A stretch of DNA of 12,615 bases from CAZLCK01 sp964558235 (GTDB taxonomy: Bacteria; Actinomycetota; Coriobacteriia; Coriobacteriales; CADBOM01), in contig CAZLCK010000043.1 in assembly GCA_964558235.1 (NCBI GenBank), positions 1 through 12,615 on the forward strand, in the 5' to 3' direction. Below, piece after piece: positions 12,367-12,615 of this stretch. Position 1 is the stretch's first letter. Each line of letters starts with the position of its first letter. A program made the translations under genes and the position numbers. The notes beneath the pieces are model-generated. The model made no database searches and was not told the origin of the DNA. It saw only the letters and a list, made by a program, of their open reading frames with translations.

Positions 12367-12615
12367 GCTCGAAATGGGCACTGAGCTAAACGTCGCCTTG
12401 ACTGAGAGTCTTAATAAAACTTATACACTATTGCCGCACAATTGTTATAAACAAGTGCGATGATTTAGCCGACTTGCACCACTCATAGCACGCAATCGGA
12501 TTTTATTGTTTCTTTTACCGTTAATGTTCTTGCATCACCAGTACTGTAAGGTGATAATTTACCCCCGACTTTTGCAGCTGATTAGCTGACATCAAAAACA
12601 AGAACTCCTGATCAA
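12367..12615. other. right-edge intergenic region with several inverted repeats
   Basis: No gene is supported. A hairpin at 12435-12459 pairs CGCAC and TTGTT with AACAA and GTGCG around a 2-base bulge. A second at 12469-12499 pairs CCGA and TTGC with GCAA and TCGG and is followed by T-rich + strand sequence. A minus-strand frame open from the right edge to about 12524 could be the end of an outside gene, but I do not recognise it. The motif GACTTTTGCAGCT at 12567-12579 mirrors one near the left end of the window. Confidence 0.4.
12530..12558 (+). promoter_or_regulatory. possible outward promoter with operator-like palindrome
   Basis: On the + strand, TTGCAT (12530-12535) and GATAAT (12553-12558) are 17 bp apart. 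The inverted repeat ATCACC-N10-GGTGAT (12534-12555) covers most of this space. This would be a repressor-controlled promoter for a gene beyond the right edge. The -35 match is weak and no such gene can be seen. Confidence 0.3.

Noticed and set aside
1..12615. CRISPR array, prophage or complete mobile element
   Set aside because: No regularly spaced repeats, integrase, transposase or phage genes are visible; the only hint is the short stub before rimO.

Overview
The window looks like chromosomal DNA of a moderately AT-rich anaerobic bacterium. The RecA, RimO and RecX sequences, the rimO-pgsA-cinA-recA-recX order and the anaerobic enzymes fit an actinobacterium of class Coriobacteriia best. That placement is inferred from protein character, not from a search. 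Nearly all genes are recognisable housekeeping genes. The unusual content lies in a gene fusion, a substituted enzyme in threonine synthesis, and structured intergenic DNA.

Layout. A short + strand panD (207-563) converges on and overlaps a long leftward block. In transcription order on the minus strand, that block is an ApgM-family gene, yajQ, a 126 bp leader region, rimO, a pgsA-cinA fusion, then recA and recX. recA and recX have their own promoter with a perfect LexA box in the spacer. The ApgM-family gene is divergent from thrC (7665-9227 +), and the pairing suggests it is the homoserine kinase feeding threonine synthase. To the right follow a ModE-type single-domain regulator (9380-9736 +), an iron-sulfur aldo/keto reductase (9816-10940 +), a bidirectional terminator, tRNA-Phe(GAA) (minus) and an activating enzyme for a glycyl radical enzyme (minus) whose partner is not in the window. 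The last ~330 bp has no convincing gene but holds several inverted repeats and a possible outward promoter.

How the genes work together. RecA and RecX form an SOS-controlled recombination module. RimO modifies ribosomal protein S12. PgsA makes phosphatidylglycerophosphate and its fused CinA-type domain probably recycles pyridine nucleotide. The ApgM-like protein and ThrC probably carry out the last two steps of threonine synthesis. A near-repeat lies upstream of both the ModE-like gene and the aldo/keto reductase gene, suggesting a local regulatory circuit. Other points for a second look are an H-type pseudoknot-like arrangement just after the reductase stop codon, a Shine-Dalgarno/anti-Shine-Dalgarno arrangement before rimO, and a 15-of-16 motif shared in opposite orientations by the two window ends.
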